A stretch of DNA of 16,525 bases from Candidatus Magasanikbacteria bacterium CG_4_10_14_0_2_um_filter_41_10. GTDB lineage: Bacteria; Patescibacteriota; Patescibacteriia; Magasanikbacterales; UBA922. The notes beneath the pieces are model-generated. The model saw only the letters and a list, made by a program, of their open reading frames with translations, was not told the origin of the DNA and ran no database searches. Position numbers and translations under genes: made by a program. This document shows positions 1 to 6,757 of the stretch, in pieces (positions within the stretch are counted from its first letter, which is position 1; each line of letters opens with the position of its first letter). The stretch covers positions 1 to 16,525 of the forward strand of contig PFPJ01000047.1 of assembly GCA_002792995.1 (NCBI GenBank), written 5' to 3'.

Positions 1-96
1 GTGTGGCACAAAAATAAGATGACCAGACGAAGACACCGGAAGAAATTCGGTAAGGCCCTGAATCAGACCAAGGGTCAGTGCATGAAGAATGTTCAT
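1..96 (-). CDS. uppP: Undecaprenyl-diphosphatase UppP (BacA), N-terminal fragment cut by window edge
   Basis: UppP is an inner-membrane phosphatase that recycles undecaprenyl diphosphate to the monophosphate carrier used for peptidoglycan and other surface polymers. Only the first 32 codons are present; the gene runs off the left edge. Reading the minus strand from the ATG at 96 gives residues including LIQGLTEFLPVSSSGHL. This is the family's first signature: the (E/Q)xxxE motif is Q13 and E17, and the SSSGH segment ends at H26. In the family these residues lie in a re-entrant catalytic region. No Shine-Dalgarno sequence precedes the start, as for most genes here. The gene lies downstream of metK on the same strand, separated by two hairpins and an extended -10 element, so it probably has its own promoter. 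The fragment is short but the match is very characteristic. Confidence 0.9.
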   Translation of the reverse strand, partial: MNILHALTLGLIQGLTEFLPVSSSGHLIFVPH

Positions 97-120
97 AGAT
101 ACAAAAAAATGAATGGTCTG

Positions 121-129
121 AGTATACCA
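121..129 (-). promoter_or_regulatory. Extended -10 promoter for uppP (TGG-TATACT)
   Basis: On the minus strand TGG directly precedes TATACT (121-126), a TGN-extended -10 element. It lies 24 nt upstream of the uppP ATG, giving a predicted leader of about 18 nt. No good -35 is seen at 17 bp, which extended -10 promoters tolerate. The T of TGG is the last base of the preceding hairpin's U-tract. The same TGGTATACT string precedes holB. Confidence 0.5.
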
Positions 130-148
130 AAAAAAAGCCTTGTGGGCT
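129..148 (-). terminator. Possible second, weak terminator downstream of metK
   Basis: On the minus strand AGCC, a 5-nt loop CACAA and GGCT are followed by an unbroken run of T. The stem is only 4 bp, so it is weak alone. It lies just after the strong metK terminator and could be a backup, or a leader hairpin if transcription starts at the TATAAT-like sequence at 149-154. Confidence 0.35.
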
Positions 149-155
149 ATTATAC

Positions 156-184
156 AAAAAAGCACACCCGAAGGTGTGCTTTTC
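156..184 (-). terminator. Intrinsic terminator of metK
   Basis: Perfect 8-bp stem AGCACACC/GGTGTGCT (161-168 and 173-180) with a UUCG tetraloop as read on the minus strand, flanked by A/T runs that extend the stem and supply the U-tract. It lies 14 nt past the metK stop codon. Confidence 0.9.
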
Positions 185-197
185 ATGAACTATTTCA

Positions 198-1355
198 TTA
201 TTGCCCAAGTTTCGCTTTCAACGCCTCCACCTTATTCACCTGCTCCCAAGGGAACTCATCACGTCCAAAATGCCCATATGCAGCCGTAGCGCGGTATATA
301 GGACGCTTTAAATCCAACTCCGCAATAATACCTGCAGGCGTCAGATCAAACACATCTCGCACAGCCACTTCGAGCTGTTCATTACTGACCGTACCAGTAC
401 CAAACGAATCTACAAGGACACTCACAGGCTCTGGGTAGCCAATAGCATAGGAAAGCTGTACTTCACACCTGTCAGCAAGCCCAGCAGCAACAATATTCTT
501 TGCGACATAGCGAGCCATGTAGGCACCTGATCGATCTTGTTTGTTTGGTACTTTTCCAGAAAACGCTCCCCCACCATGCCGTCCCATACCACCGTAGGTG
601 TCAACAATAATTTTTCTTCCAGTAAGACCAGTGTCACCATGTGGCCCACCAATCACAAACTTTCCAGTTTCATTGATATAAAATTTCGTCTTATCGTCGA
701 TATAATCACCACAAACAGGTTTGATAACATATTCTTTAATATCTTCACGAAGTTTTGCCAAATCCATATCATCGTGCTGTGCAGCCACAACAACAGCATC
801 CACTCGTTTTGGTTTACCATCTTCGTATTCCACCGTCACCTGACTTTTTCCATCTGGTCGAAGATACGAGAGAGTTTTATTTTTTCTGACTTCCGCAAGC
901 TTTCTCGTCAATCCATGCGCGAGCATGATTGGGAGTGGCATGAGTTCTGGTGTCTCGGTACACGCAAAACCAAACATCATTCCCTGATCGCCTGCGCCTT
1001 GCGCTTTGTGAGGATGACCTTCAGTTTCTTTTTCACCCATGGCGATCTCTGGACTTTGTTCGTCTACGGCAACCATCACGCCACAGCTCTTCGCATCGAT
1101 ACCATAGGCGTCATCAGTGTACCCGATATCGGTAAGAACCTGACGAACCACGCCAGGGATATCCACATACGTTGTAGTGGTAATTTCTCCCCCAACAACG
1201 ACAAGACCGGTCGTGGTAAAAACTTCACAACAACAGGCTCCATTTGGATCGTCTTTCAAGACAGCGTCAAGGACGGCATCTGAAATCTGATCACAAATCT
1301 TATCAGGATGTCCTTCGGTCACGGACTCTGACGTAAAAAAATGTTTTTCTGCCAT
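198..1355 (-). CDS. metK: S-adenosylmethionine synthetase
   Basis: MetK makes S-adenosylmethionine from methionine and ATP; it is a cytoplasmic enzyme, usually a tetramer. At 385 residues it has the normal length. The N-terminus carries FFTSESVTEGHPDK (catalytic H16, D18, K19 by analogy with E. coli H14/D16/K17). The ATP/phosphate-binding segment GGGAFSGK is followed by VPNKQDRS, and the C-terminus carries YGHFGRDEFPWE. The usual Asp right after GAFSGK is Val here (GTA codon), whereas the catalytic Lys and Asp of KxDR are kept. The start at 1355 is chosen because family proteins begin at this point. The frame stays open for 46 more codons upstream to an ATG at 1493, but that stretch is hairpin leader and matches nothing. 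No Shine-Dalgarno is visible. The gene has its own promoter and a long leader. Confidence 0.98.
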   Translation of the reverse strand: MAEKHFFTSESVTEGHPDKICDQISDAVLDAVLKDDPNGACCCEVFTTTGLVVVGGEITTTTYVDIPGVVRQVLTDIGYTDDAYGIDAKSCGVMVAVDEQSPEIAMGEKETEGHPHKAQGAGDQGMMFGFACTETPELMPLPIMLAHGLTRKLAEVRKNKTLSYLRPDGKSQVTVEYEDGKPKRVDAVVVAAQHDDMDLAKLREDIKEYVIKPVCGDYIDDKTKFYINETGKFVIGGPHGDTGLTGRKIIVDTYGGMGRHGGGAFSGKVPNKQDRSGAYMARYVAKNIVAAGLADRCEVQLSYAIGYPEPVSVLVDSFGTGTVSNEQLEVAVRDVFDLTPAGIIAELDLKRPIYRATAAYGHFGRDEFPWEQVNKVEALKAKLGQ

Positions 1356-1514
1356 AGCAAAAAAAATAGCTAGGCTTGGAAGAAGATGGACCCCGATCAT
1401 ATCGGGATGCGTGCCAATTGACAACGCGGACATTGTTGAAGAGTAATCCCGACACAGTCGGGATACGACCCACCAACAACGTGCACCATACATTCATTCC
1501 AAGGGTGAATGAAT
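1356..1514 (-). promoter_or_regulatory. Long structured 5' leader of metK, class unknown
   Basis: The predicted transcript begins near 1514, leaving about 159 nt before the metK ATG. It can form a 5'-terminal 8-bp hairpin (ATTCATTC/GAATGAAT, 1492-1499 with 1507-1514), a perfect 8-bp hairpin with a 3-nt loop (ATCCCGAC/GTCGGGAT, 1446-1464) enclosed by TTGTTG/CAACAA (1433-1438 with 1474-1479), and a 6-bp hairpin (CCCGAT/ATCGGG, 1392-1406). A run of eight U lies shortly before the start codon. I recognise no known SAM riboswitch consensus. The TCCCGA/TCGGGA modules also resemble dispersed hairpins found elsewhere in the window, so this may be repeat-derived rather than a sensor. Confidence 0.45.
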
Positions 1515-1520
1515 ACATCT

Positions 1521-1549
1521 ATATTACTCAAAAATCTTGTATTTGTCAA
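1521..1549 (-). promoter_or_regulatory. Consensus sigma70-type promoter for metK
   Basis: Perfect TTGACA (1544-1549) with a 17-bp spacer and TAATAT (1521-1526) on the minus strand. The -35 box begins one base after the U-tract of the tRNA operon terminator. Confidence 0.88.
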
Positions 1550-1550
1550 T

Positions 1551-1579
1551 AAAAAAAACGTCCTCTTGTTGAGAACGTT
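1551..1579 (-). terminator. Intrinsic terminator of the tRNA-Thr/tRNA-Tyr transcript
   Basis: On the minus strand AACGTTCTC (1571-1579), loop AACAA and GAGGACGTT (1557-1565) form a 9-bp stem with one G-U pair, followed by a T run. It lies 7 nt after the tRNA-Tyr 3' end. Confidence 0.9.
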
Positions 1580-1586
1580 CTCTCTG

Positions 1587-1668
1587 TGGGCCGAGCAGGA
1601 TTCGAACCTGCGAAGGCAAAGCCAGTGGATTTACAGTCCACCCCAGTTGACCGCTTTGGTATCGACCC
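1587..1668 (-). tRNA. tRNA-Tyr (anticodon GTA)
   Basis: An 82-nt cloverleaf with a class II long variable arm. The acceptor stem GGGTCGA/TCGGCCC has one G-U pair and the discriminator is A. The anticodon stem GTGGA/TCCAC encloses loop CTGTAAA with anticodon GTA. The variable arm has a GGC/GCC stem and the T arm is GCAGG-TTCGAAT-CCTGC. The 3' CCA is not encoded. Short loops and the long variable arm agree with bacterial tRNA-Tyr. It is transcribed after tRNA-Thr with an 18-nt spacer. Confidence 0.97.
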
Positions 1669-1686
1669 ATGTATCTATTGTTCCTG

Positions 1687-1759
1687 AGCCAACTCGGGGA
1701 CTCGAACCCCGGACCGATGGTTTACAAAACCATTGCTCTACCAGCTGAGCTAAGTTGGC
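1687..1759 (-). tRNA. tRNA-Thr (anticodon TGT)
   Basis: A 73-nt cloverleaf including the discriminator. The acceptor stem is GCCAACT/AGTTGGC, the D arm is GCTC-AGCTGGTA-GAGC, the anticodon stem ATGGT/ACCAT encloses loop TTTGTAA with anticodon TGT, and the T arm is CGGGG-TTCGAGT-CCCCG. The discriminator base is U and CCA is not encoded. It is the first tRNA of a two-tRNA transcript. I found no clear promoter; it may read through from the upstream operon. Confidence 0.97.
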
Positions 1760-1768
1760 GTGTATATA

Positions 1769-1783
1769 ATGACCTTCGGTCAT
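1769..1783. repeat. Small perfect hairpin upstream of tRNA-Thr
   Basis: ATGACC and GGTCAT pair over a 3-nt loop TTC. It sits between the large inverted repeat and the tRNA-Thr 5' end. It may be part of a composite palindromic element, since ATGAC/GTCAT ends also bound the dispersed repeats elsewhere in the window. Confidence 0.5.
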
Positions 1784-1830
1784 CACGTGGTAAGCAGAAA
1801 TAAAGAAAAATATATACTGCTTGCCACGTG
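1784..1830. repeat. 14-bp inverted repeat with 19-nt AT-rich loop
   Basis: The left arm CACGTGGTAAGCAG (1784-1797) pairs with the right arm CTGCTTGCCACGTG (1817-1830), with one G-T wobble in 14. The loop is almost pure A/T. It fills the gap between the TPR gene and tRNA-Thr. It could stop transcription of the five-gene operon, but on the minus strand the T-rich part is in the loop and not after the stem, so it is not a standard terminator. Confidence 0.7.
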
Positions 1831-1870
1831 GCGAACGAAGTGAGTTTTACGTGGAGCTACGTTGGCATGA

Positions 1871-2836
1871 TTATTCCTTTTCCACCATATCTGCGATCCG
1901 ATCCCGAAATACGTCGAGACGACTGTATTCTGGGTCAATCATACGGATGGCTTGTGAGGCTTCTTCTGCACGACTTTTGTCTGCGACCATTATACTGATT
2001 TCTGTGAGCATGTCAAGATATGGAAGATGCTTGGGCAATATATCGACTGCCTGAGAAATCGCCTCATACGCTGACTGGGGTTCAGAAACCTTCAAAAAGA
2101 GTTCTGCCAACATCTCAAAAAAAGAAGGATTGGTATCATCAATCAAAACCGCTTGCTCATAATACTGAATTGCCTTGGTCCATTCTTCTCGTCTTGCTGC
2201 AAGATTTGCAAGCTTTTCAATCCCACTGATCTGTTGTGGTGCAAGTTTGTGAGCAAATACATATGTTTCTTCTGCTTCAGCAAGTTGTTCTTGACTCAGA
2301 TACACATCACCAAGACCTTCGTATGCACGAGCATCTTTTTTATCTTTTTCAATAGCACGGATAAACGAAGCTTCCGCTGTTTGTGGATTTCCTTGTTCTA
2401 GTGCACGTGCTCCTTTTTTGAGAATATCATCTATTGTTTCTTCTTTTTGGGTATGCTCTACTGGCTGAAATACACGCGCAGGTGTCGGCACGTCAACATT
2501 CGAAGCTTCCTGCTTACGTGACGTACGAGAAAACGATGTATGATATTTTTTTTCCTGTACATCATCTTTGAGTGCTTTGACATATTTGCGAAAAGACGTT
2601 TGGGTATTCTTCCATGCCATACCCATAGGCGCAAGACTCTTTCGCAAACGGACTTGCTGTTCTTTTGAGCGCTGACTTGCCTTTCGCGAAAAAATCTCTT
2701 TCTTTTTTTGTTTCTCTTTTCGCTCTGGTATGGAATCAAGATCAAGAATAGTAAGCTCAGGATATTTCCTAGCCACGATGACCACGATGACACCAAGAGA
2801 CAATAAAATGAGAAAAAGAGGAAGAATGCTAAACAT
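1871..2836 (-). CDS. Membrane-anchored TPR protein
   Basis: A 321-residue protein of unknown specific role. Residues 3-22 form one hydrophobic helix that would anchor it in the membrane. The next part, to about residue 105, is highly basic (many Lys/Arg) and probably cytoplasmic. Residues from about 135 to 305 form tetratricopeptide-like helical repeats; ARAYEGLGDVYLSQEQLAEA and the units around it have the Gly/Ala/Tyr spacing of TPRs. Such proteins usually serve as scaffolds for membrane-associated complexes; that role here is inference. It starts 3 nt after the tpiA stop and is the last gene of a five-gene operon. No Shine-Dalgarno is seen. Confidence 0.85.
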   Translation of the reverse strand: MFSILPLFLILLSLGVIVVIVARKYPELTILDLDSIPERKEKQKKKEIFSRKASQRSKEQQVRLRKSLAPMGMAWKNTQTSFRKYVKALKDDVQEKKYHTSFSRTSRKQEASNVDVPTPARVFQPVEHTQKEETIDDILKKGARALEQGNPQTAEASFIRAIEKDKKDARAYEGLGDVYLSQEQLAEAEETYVFAHKLAPQQISGIEKLANLAARREEWTKAIQYYEQAVLIDDTNPSFFEMLAELFLKVSEPQSAYEAISQAVDILPKHLPYLDMLTEISIMVADKSRAEEASQAIRMIDPEYSRLDVFRDRIADMVEKE

Positions 2837-2839
2837 AGG

Positions 2840-3577
2840 TTATGCTGATAAAACAGCATTCAGAAGTGAATGAACATGTTCATATTCAGCAGATGCACTC
2901 CCTACGAGGAAGCCATCAATGCTCTCATGCGGAAGATAGGATACCACATTTTCATGATTGACACTACCCCCATACAACACAGGAATTGTTCGAACCGAAT
3001 ATGTGTTCAATTCATCTTTGATAAAATCATGGATCTCCGCTGCCTGAAGATGATCACACGCATCCCCTGTCCCAATGGCCCACACAGGTTCATAGGCAAC
3101 AAAAAATTCTACATCTTTGGAAATACCATCCAAGACACTCATCAGTTGTTTTTTGAGTCGATATTCACGCTTCCCTGCATCAAGATCTTCTTTTGTTTCT
3201 CCAATACAGAGTATCGGAATAATGCCCGCATCAAGACACGCATCAAACTTTTTCTTCACGTCTTCATTTGTTTCTCCAAAAATATGTCGTCGTTCTGAAT
3301 GTCCAACGAGCGCGTGCGTAGCACCAGCTTCTCGAAACATAAGGGCCGATACTGCACCGGTGTAGGCACCCTTGGGTGTCCATGCAACATTTTGAGCGCC
3401 AACAAACACAGAAGACCCTCGATACAATTTTTCAACTTCGGTAAAGGCCAGTGTTGAAGGAAATAATCCAAGCTGAATCTTTTCTGTATGAGATGACACC
3501 TCTGCAAGTTGATTTGCCAATATCATCGACTCAGAAAAATTTAGATACATTTTCCAATTTGCGAAAAGATATGTCAT
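2840..3577 (-). CDS. tpiA: Triosephosphate isomerase
   Basis: A TIM-barrel enzyme that interconverts dihydroxyacetone phosphate and glyceraldehyde 3-phosphate in glycolysis; cytoplasmic and normally a dimer. At 245 residues it is of family length. The N-terminal ANWKM gives N7 and catalytic K9. VGHSERR supplies the electrophile H93. AYEPVWAIGTG carries the base E163 and the flexible loop 6, and YGGSV (202-206) with DGFLVGSAS (221-229) forms the phosphate-binding end. All catalytic residues are present. It lies 34 nt after the DUF2164 gene and 3 nt before the TPR gene, inside a operon that is otherwise mostly membrane or envelope related. Confidence 0.98.
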   Translation of the reverse strand: MTYLFANWKMYLNFSESMILANQLAEVSSHTEKIQLGLFPSTLAFTEVEKLYRGSSVFVGAQNVAWTPKGAYTGAVSALMFREAGATHALVGHSERRHIFGETNEDVKKKFDACLDAGIIPILCIGETKEDLDAGKREYRLKKQLMSVLDGISKDVEFFVAYEPVWAIGTGDACDHLQAAEIHDFIKDELNTYSVRTIPVLYGGSVNHENVVSYLPHESIDGFLVGSASAEYEHVHSLLNAVLSA

Positions 3578-3611
3578 AGGATGAGAGTTTTAGAGAATTA
3601 GAAAGATGTCA

Positions 3612-3863
3612 TTACTTTTTAAGAAGGTCATAATCCACTTCTATGTCTGCAAGTTTTCCTTTGAACCAATCTTTTGCGTCATTGAGTGATGCATTGTGCA
3701 ACTGGGGTCCGAGCAATTCCAAAAACATATCCAAAACTTCCTCCGCAGCAATCACCCCGATCTCTTCATCCCGTTCCTCAGCAAAAAACGTCATGATCTT
3801 ATCAATAGCGTACTGTCGTTCTTCTCTCGTTATGAGATCCCAAGGCTTTGCTTTTTGATTCAT
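3612..3863 (-). CDS. DUF2164 family protein
   Basis: A small acidic cytoplasmic protein of 83 residues, the usual size for DUF2164. The family pattern is visible: an N-terminal REER and a helix ending in FFAEERDEEIG, then a LDMFLELLGP segment, then DAKDWFKGKLADIEVDY. The family has no established function. It begins 9 nt after the M16 peptidase stop and ends 34 nt before tpiA, so it is very likely co-transcribed. I assign the family from memory of its pattern and not from a search. Confidence 0.8.
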   Translation of the reverse strand: MNQKAKPWDLITREERQYAIDKIMTFFAEERDEEIGVIAAEEVLDMFLELLGPQLHNASLNDAKDWFKGKLADIEVDYDLLKK

Positions 3864-3872
3864 AGATACATG

Positions 3873-5132
3873 CTAAAACTGCACATCCCCGGTCTCCACA
3901 TCCCCAATAATAGCAATGCGAACCTTTTTCCAATCAAATACTTTTTTAGCAACCTGTTGAATTTGTTCAGCGGTGACAGCATCTACCTTGGCAAGTTTTT
4001 CCTCTGGTGTACGAATTTCTTTCGCAAACAATGCTTGCTTTGCATACCAGCTTGCCACCGTACTAGAATCTTCGAGAGACAATTCCATCGCACCACGGAG
4101 ATGTGTTTTTGCATCAGCGAGTTCCCGCGCACTCACATGTTTTGACATCATTTTTTCCAATTCTTTTTTAACAAGAGCAATCGTTTTATTGATATTTTTT
4201 GGTTCCACGCCTGCACGCACATATCCGTACCCTGCATCACGATATTGTTCTGCTGCCGCTCGAACAGTATAGGCAAGCCCTCGTTTTTCGCGAATTTCTG
4301 TAAACAATCGTGAACTCATAGAACCACCCAAAATGGTCATCAGCACCCCAAGCACGATATTTTGTTCATCGCCAAACTTGAATGCAGGAAATCCAAGCAT
4401 CAGTTGTGCTTGATCTGTTTGTTTGTGTTCTACACGAATACGTTTTGAAGCTGCACCTGATCCAAGTGTTGCAGGATCAAAGGTTCTCTTTGGCGTGCCA
4501 CTATTTTTTTGTACACCATACATACTTTTTATCCACGCACGGACTTCTTCACCAATGTTTCCTGCGAGGAAAATATGCATGTTGTTTGGTCCATAAAACG
4601 TGTCACGAAATTTCAACACATCAGTTCGTTTGTACTTCATGACATGCTCTGGCGTTCCACCAATATCTCGTCCGAGTGCACATCCATCATAGAAGAGTTC
4701 TTCAAACACGTTTTCGATATTCATGATCGGATTATCTTTGTACATACGCAATTCTTCACAGACGGGCCCTTTTTCCTTCTCCATTTCTTTTGCATCAAAG
4801 ACAGAATTGAACAGCATGTCCGAGAGAATATCAAGCGCGGTCTTTGTATACGCAGCACCTGCCTTGATGTAATACCCTGTATATTCTTTGCTTGTGAATG
4901 CATTGTATTCTGCACCAAGTCGGTCTATTTCGCGTGTCAAAATCTGTGCACTTTTTCGTTTTTTTGTTCCCTTGAACATCATGTGTTCGATATAGTGTGA
5001 TACGCCAGAAAGTTTTTCTGATTCATATCGAGACCCAACCGGATACATGATCAGGGTTGTTGTGGATAGTGCGTTTTCTTGCGGAAGCAAGTACACGCGT
5101 GCTTTATTTGGAAGAGTATATTGTTCCAGCAT
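3873..5132 (-). CDS. M16 family zinc metallopeptidase (pitrilysin/processing-peptidase-like)
   Basis: A 419-residue single-chain M16 peptidase, the length of the bacterial M16B group. The inverted zinc motif HxxEH is SHYIEH (H46, E49, H50), followed by MMFKGT. The third zinc ligand should be a Glu in VCEELRMYKDNP (E126 or E127). The C-terminal half has the R/Y segment RGLAYTV and the non-catalytic second domain. No signal peptide is visible, so cytoplasmic action on peptides is likely. M16B enzymes often work as dimers; no second M16 gene is in the window, so a homodimer is possible. It lies 3 nt after the TMEM43 gene and 9 nt before DUF2164, in one operon. Confidence 0.93.
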   Translation of the reverse strand: MLEQYTLPNKARVYLLPQENALSTTTLIMYPVGSRYESEKLSGVSHYIEHMMFKGTKKRKSAQILTREIDRLGAEYNAFTSKEYTGYYIKAGAAYTKTALDILSDMLFNSVFDAKEMEKEKGPVCEELRMYKDNPIMNIENVFEELFYDGCALGRDIGGTPEHVMKYKRTDVLKFRDTFYGPNNMHIFLAGNIGEEVRAWIKSMYGVQKNSGTPKRTFDPATLGSGAASKRIRVEHKQTDQAQLMLGFPAFKFGDEQNIVLGVLMTILGGSMSSRLFTEIREKRGLAYTVRAAAEQYRDAGYGYVRAGVEPKNINKTIALVKKELEKMMSKHVSARELADAKTHLRGAMELSLEDSSTVASWYAKQALFAKEIRTPEEKLAKVDAVTAEQIQQVAKKVFDWKKVRIAIIGDVETGDVQF

Positions 5133-5135
5133 AGA

Positions 5136-6269
5136 TTAAGCGTTTGCAGGTGTTTGTTTTTTTTCTTTTTTCTTGAAGAAATAAAACACAACAGCTGCTG
5201 CGATAATGACTGATACGACGAGTGCTACCACATTGTGAAAAATCATACTCACGAGGATCGTCACAACAGACAAGACAAAAGAGATAAGACCAGTTGCGAG
5301 ACTCACCGCACCACGACTGAGTGATCCAAGGAATGGAAGCACATCAAGAAGAACGGAAAGTGGCGCAAGGACCATACCAAGACCAATCCACATCATGAGA
5401 AAACCAACCAGACGCCAAATCCACAATGAACGTGAATGTTCTTGTTGCATAGCAACAACTGATTCTTCAAATCCTGTCATGCGTGCTTCGTACAATGTCT
5501 GACCATCTTTATTTACAAATGGAGAAATCTTGTCACTATCAAGCTTTCCAAACGCTGTCACTGTGTTGCCAGACGGAATCACATTGTAAGAAATACGAAC
5601 ATCTCCAACAATAGGATCATCCATAGAAAATCCTCCGACATAGATATATTTTCCACTGACAATTTCTCCATCTGCAGGCAACGTGACCGTATCAGCAGTC
5701 AACGCAAGGGCTTCTGACCCTGGCATACTAAACCGATTTGGATCGACGCTATACACACCAACCTTTGCCGTTGGTGCAGTATTTGCTACACTTTCGTACT
5801 TTTTACTTGGATTGATGTGTCCTTCTTTTACTTTAAAATTTGATGAATTTGGCACACTGTCTACCCATTTTTTTGTATACGTATACGTCGTCTTGGTTTC
5901 TTGTGAACCACCAAGTTTTGTTTCTGTTGTACTGTTGCTTTCTTCTACCCACGCATACATTTCTACTGTTCGACGAACACTGAGATAACTTCCAGATTTC
6001 AAAAATTGTCCGTCACTGATCTTGTCGTCAGTTGTCAGTGGCCCTGACGCTGCCACCAGTTGTCCTTTTGGTGCATTTTGTTGGAGGACCGTTGCATCCA
6101 TTGGGACGGCGGCTTTTGCAGTTTCAGAAATACCAACACGACCTTCGTTCCAAAAAAGGACAGCAAAGGAAGCAAAGAACAGCAAAATCCCAAAAAAGAT
6201 TCCACCAATTGATCCGCCAAGGCGAGAGCCCCAGTTTTTTTTTGTTACTTCGGTATATTGGTCGGGCAT
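5136..6269 (-). CDS. TMEM43 (LUMA) family membrane protein
   Basis: A 377-residue protein with the TMEM43 family architecture. One transmembrane helix (about 20-40) is followed directly by NEGR. A large extramembrane domain (about 45-280) contains VEMYAWVEE and VGDVRISY, both family hallmarks, and three closely spaced helices (about 282-311, 316-344, 346-366) end in a Lys-rich tail. Bacterial members have no proven function; the human protein is an inner nuclear membrane/ER protein. It is the first gene of the operon, 3 nt before the M16 peptidase. The start at 6269 lacks a Shine-Dalgarno; the AT-rich upstream gap gave no convincing promoter. Confidence 0.88.
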   Translation of the reverse strand: MPDQYTEVTKKNWGSRLGGSIGGIFFGILLFFASFAVLFWNEGRVGISETAKAAVPMDATVLQQNAPKGQLVAASGPLTTDDKISDGQFLKSGSYLSVRRTVEMYAWVEESNSTTETKLGGSQETKTTYTYTKKWVDSVPNSSNFKVKEGHINPSKKYESVANTAPTAKVGVYSVDPNRFSMPGSEALALTADTVTLPADGEIVSGKYIYVGGFSMDDPIVGDVRISYNVIPSGNTVTAFGKLDSDKISPFVNKDGQTLYEARMTGFEESVVAMQQEHSRSLWIWRLVGFLMMWIGLGMVLAPLSVLLDVLPFLGSLSRGAVSLATGLISFVLSVVTILVSMIFHNVVALVVSVIIAAAVVFYFFKKKEKKQTPANA

Positions 6270-6313
6270 AGAATGAATTCTTAATTAACAATTTTAAATG
6301 AAAAATAAAATGC

Positions 6314-6703
6314 TTAATTCTCCAATTTTCTTTTTGTTTCCGTTTGTTTGGACTTACTAATAATGGTAGAAAATATGAGATTCAATTCATGTGCTTCCTT
6401 CCAAAGTGTTCTCGCATCATGTACATAGTGTGGACACGCTTTACCAATCATGCGAAGAAAGTGTTTTGTTTCTTTTATTTCTTTATTCGCAATCGCCATC
6501 TTATGAATAAAGTCTTTATTGCTTTCAGCTCCATCTGCCTCACAGTAGTTCGCTCCGACAGCAGTTCCTGCGGCGACAAGTTGTGGAATGAGTCGTTGCG
6601 TGACCGCATCTTTTTCTATCTTTCGAGAGAACCCAATAATACTTTCACCAAAATTCGCAGTTCTTTCTTCTAAATCAAATTTTCTAGCCCCCTCCTTATT
6701 CAT
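6314..6703 (-). CDS. Four-helix-bundle protein (23S rRNA intervening-sequence protein family)
   Basis: A 129-residue all-helical protein matching the S23/IVS four-helix-bundle family. Visible family features are FDLEERT near the N-terminus, RLIPQLVAAGTAVGANYCEA in the middle, then SNKDFIHKMAIANKEIKET and a final long helix. Members were first found inside 23S rRNA intervening sequences but mostly occur as stand-alone genes of unknown role. Here it sits alone between glyS and the TMEM43 operon in AT-rich flanks that include a heptamer repeat, unlike the tightly packed neighbours. This suggests insertion as a mobile or selfish unit; that is inference. Confidence 0.85.
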   Translation of the reverse strand: MNKEGARKFDLEERTANFGESIIGFSRKIEKDAVTQRLIPQLVAAGTAVGANYCEADGAESNKDFIHKMAIANKEIKETKHFLRMIGKACPHYVHDARTLWKEAHELNLIFSTIISKSKQTETKRKLEN

Positions 6704-6730
6704 AATATTGGTAATTTTATTTTAAATTAT

Positions 6731-6757
6731 GAATTTGAAATTTGAAATTTGAAATTT
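6731..6757. repeat. Short tandem heptamer repeat (GAAATTT)n
   Basis: GAATTT followed by three GAAATTT units abuts the stop codon of glyS, between glyS and the four-helix-bundle gene. Together with the AT-rich sequence up to 6704 it marks the junction of that gene. Confidence 0.75.

Noticed and set aside
1..438. A 145-residue basic plus-strand ORF at the left edge
   Set aside because: It is antisense to the uppP start, both hairpins and the 3' end of metK. The minus-strand reading gives a clear UppP N-terminus and MetK.
537..1283. A 248-residue plus-strand ORF inside metK
   Set aside because: It is the antisense shadow of metK with no promoter, no ribosome site and no recognisable domain.
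1356..1514. A known SAM riboswitch (SAM-I, SAM-II, SMK) ahead of metK
   Set aside because: I could not match the conserved core of any of these classes by eye; only hairpins are evident, so it is left as an unclassified leader.
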